This document shows positions 62,747 to 64,000 of a stretch of DNA of 64,000 bases, in pieces (within the stretch, counting starts at the first letter, position 1; the number at the start of each line of letters is the position of its first letter). The notes under the pieces were generated by a model. The model was not told the origin of the DNA. It saw only the letters and a list, made by a program, of their open reading frames with translations, and made no database searches. Where the stretch lies: the NCBI GenBank assembly GCA_937899245.1, contig CALDKB010000042.1:1-64000 (forward strand). Reading direction: 5' to 3'. A program made the translations under genes and the position numbers. This DNA is from an uncultured Bacteroidales bacterium. Its GTDB lineage: Bacteria > Bacteroidota > Bacteroidia > Bacteroidales > ML635J-15.

Positions 62747-64000
62747 CTACATTGCCCAAATTAATAATCCACCACAAATAATAACTCCGCTTACAACCAA
62801 ATCGATGATGCAGAATCCCATGATGTCCTTTGCGTTTAGCTTAGCGATTGCCAAAGCTGGAATTGCCCAGAAAGGTTGAATTAGGTTTGTCCATGCGTCG
62901 CCCCACGATATTGCCATGCCTGTAAGTCCGGGATCAACCGCAAGGTTTGCGCCAGCCGTAAACATAATAGGAGCCTGAATTGCCCAGTGGCCACCGCCAG
63001 AAGGAACAAACATGTTAAGTATTGCCGCGCAAAGGAAAGTAAGAAGCGGATATGTTTGCGGGGTTGAAATGGAAATGCAAGCATCGCTGATAACGGAGCC
63101 AAGGCAGATCCCCGACTCGCCAACGCCGGTAATAATTCCCATTATGCCTGCATAAAACGGAAACTGAAGCAGAATACCTGCGGCACCGGTTGCAGCTTTT
63201 GTAAATGCGTGAACGTATGCAAGAGGAGTTCCGTGTAGAATGATACCTAGGAAAAGGAAAAGCATAATTACTGCACCAAGGTCAAAAGCTCCACCAAGGA
63301 AAAATAGCTTCAATACAAGATATGTAAGACCAAGAACTGCTATTATCCAGCTCAAGATGCGACTGTTTTCCATCTTTTCTGCTGGTGTTTTGCCTTTTTC
63401 AACTTTAGCAGGAGCTTCCTCGACAAGTAAATCTGGATTTATAGTAACAATTTTATCGCCTTTTGGATGCATTAGTGCATTAACGGCTACCATTGCAATT
63501 ATGATAAGAACGACCATTGCAAGGTTGTATGGGTTCAGCACTGTGTCGGTAATTGGAACCGGATTTTCTACAGCACCGCGTGTTACTTCCTTTAATCCTG
63601 CTCCGGGAGTTGCCATGGTAAGTGGAATAGAACCCGACAGCCCTGCGTGCCAAACAACAAATCCGCTATATGCCGAAGCAATCAGCAAACGGTAGTCCAC
63701 GCCACGAAGCTTACGAGCTATTTCCTTTGCGAATATTACTCCGACGATGAGGCCAAAACCCCAGTTAAGCCAGCATGCGAGAGCCGAAATACCAGTTACG
63801 AGAGCTATTGCTCCGGCCGGTTTCTTTGGTAAAGAAGCAAGCCAGCTGATTCCTTTTTTTATTAAAGGAGCAGCAGCAAGTGTCGAACCACAAACCAGCA
63901 CCAAGGCCATTTGCATGGCAAATGCCAGTAACGACCAAACACCATCGCCCCAATGCTCCACAACTTCCAAAGGTGTCTGGTGGCAAATAGGCATAGCGAT
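62747..64000 (-). CDS. AtoE-type short-chain fatty acid transporter (5' end outside window)
   Basis: At least 417 codons; the frame is open to the window edge, and the family usually has ~30-50 further N-terminal residues, so the ATG at 63994 is probably internal. It is all-helical with about ten hydrophobic segments; it shows WGDGVWSLLAFAMQMALVLVCG and the family block NMFVPSGGGHWAIQAPIM. It is thought to carry short-chain fatty acids such as butyrate or acetoacetate across the inner membrane, consistent with a fermentative anaerobe. Confidence 0.88.
   Translation of the reverse strand: MAMPICHQTPLEVVEHWGDGVWSLLAFAMQMALVLVCGSTLAAAPLIKKGISWLASLPKKPAGAIALVTGISALACWLNWGFGLIVGVIFAKEIARKLRGVDYRLLIASAYSGFVVWHAGLSGSIPLTMATPGAGLKEVTRGAVENPVPITDTVLNPYNLAMVVLIIIAMVAVNALMHPKGDKIVTINPDLLVEEAPAKVEKGKTPAEKMENSRILSWIIAVLGLTYLVLKLFFLGGAFDLGAVIMLFLFLGIILHGTPLAYVHAFTKAATGAAGILLQFPFYAGIMGIITGVGESGICLGSVISDACISISTPQTYPLLTFLCAAILNMFVPSGGGHWAIQAPIMFTAGANLAVDPGLTGMAISWGDAWTNLIQPFWAIPALAIAKLNAKDIMGFCIIDLVVSGVIICGGLLIWAM

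Overview
The window looks like chromosomal DNA of an anaerobic Bacteroidales bacterium (Bacteroidota). The evidence is a 16S rRNA gene whose promoter has the Bacteroidota form TTTG-N19-TAnnTTTG, many further TAnnTTTG -7 boxes, type IX secretion system (T9SS) genes (porG, porQ), secreted proteases with T9SS-type C-terminal sorting domains, a BlaI/M56-TonB pair, a FISUMP lipoprotein, and few Shine-Dalgarno sequences. Genus and species cannot be fixed from what I can read.

Left third (1-25.5 kb), mostly transcribed leftward. It begins with the 5' part of 16S rRNA and its promoter, then hsp20 with an overlooked 32-codon microgene. Next is a long envelope cluster reading CBS protein, Omp85 protein, nadK, OMP, porG, uppS, bamA, two ompH/skp genes, murI and a GT2 glycosyltransferase. 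A large C10 cysteine protease (+), a tRNA-Ala and a second leftward cluster follow (lpxK, punA, rbfA, ABC permease, NYN-LOTUS protein). Then come an AlkD-like/hldE-kinase pair (+) and two tandem C10 proteases (-).

Middle (25.7-40.7 kb), mostly rightward. It holds a 5'-nucleotidase, mgtC, mnmG, ade, dtd, a CdsB/YhaM-type [Fe-S] enzyme (-), an L-serine dehydratase with an unusual N-terminal extension, birA, porQ (-) and a BlaI/BlaR1-like pair. Three 16-bp parS sites (one perfect, two with one mismatch) flank ade and dtd. They lie 5-7 kb from the largest AT-rich non-coding stretch (36.25-36.86 kb), which carries TTATCAA/TTTTCAAC motifs. Together with the switch in gene orientation this suggests that the chromosome origin region lies in this window. 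The parS sites are directly visible; the origin is an inference.

Right part (40.9-64 kb). It begins with a secreted protein of a novel ~35-residue Tyr-rich repeat and a FISUMP lipoprotein. An accessory patch (43.9-47.5 kb) follows: a small-protein/GNAT toxin-antitoxin-like pair, a ParE toxin killed by an in-frame stop next to a missed 48-codon partner gene, a small HTH gene, pheS, and a four-helix-bundle gene between 20-bp direct repeats whose right repeat has replaced the start of an alpha/beta hydrolase gene. Housekeeping genes continue with fumC, asnB, tRNA-Cys, a ferredoxin, a flippase and a glycosyltransferase. A second decayed patch (55.5-57.3 kb) has a ParD-like fragment behind a perfect palindrome and an AAA-ATPase broken by both a nonsense codon and a frameshift. 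The window ends with a polyamine-type pair (agmatinase, deoxyhypusine-synthase-like), pruA, two secreted proteins of unknown function and a truncated AtoE-type transporter.

Three hairpin terminators (15.5, 32.1 and 57.5 kb) share a ~20-nt core but have different, self-complementary arms. They look like a dispersed repeat serving as terminators between genes.
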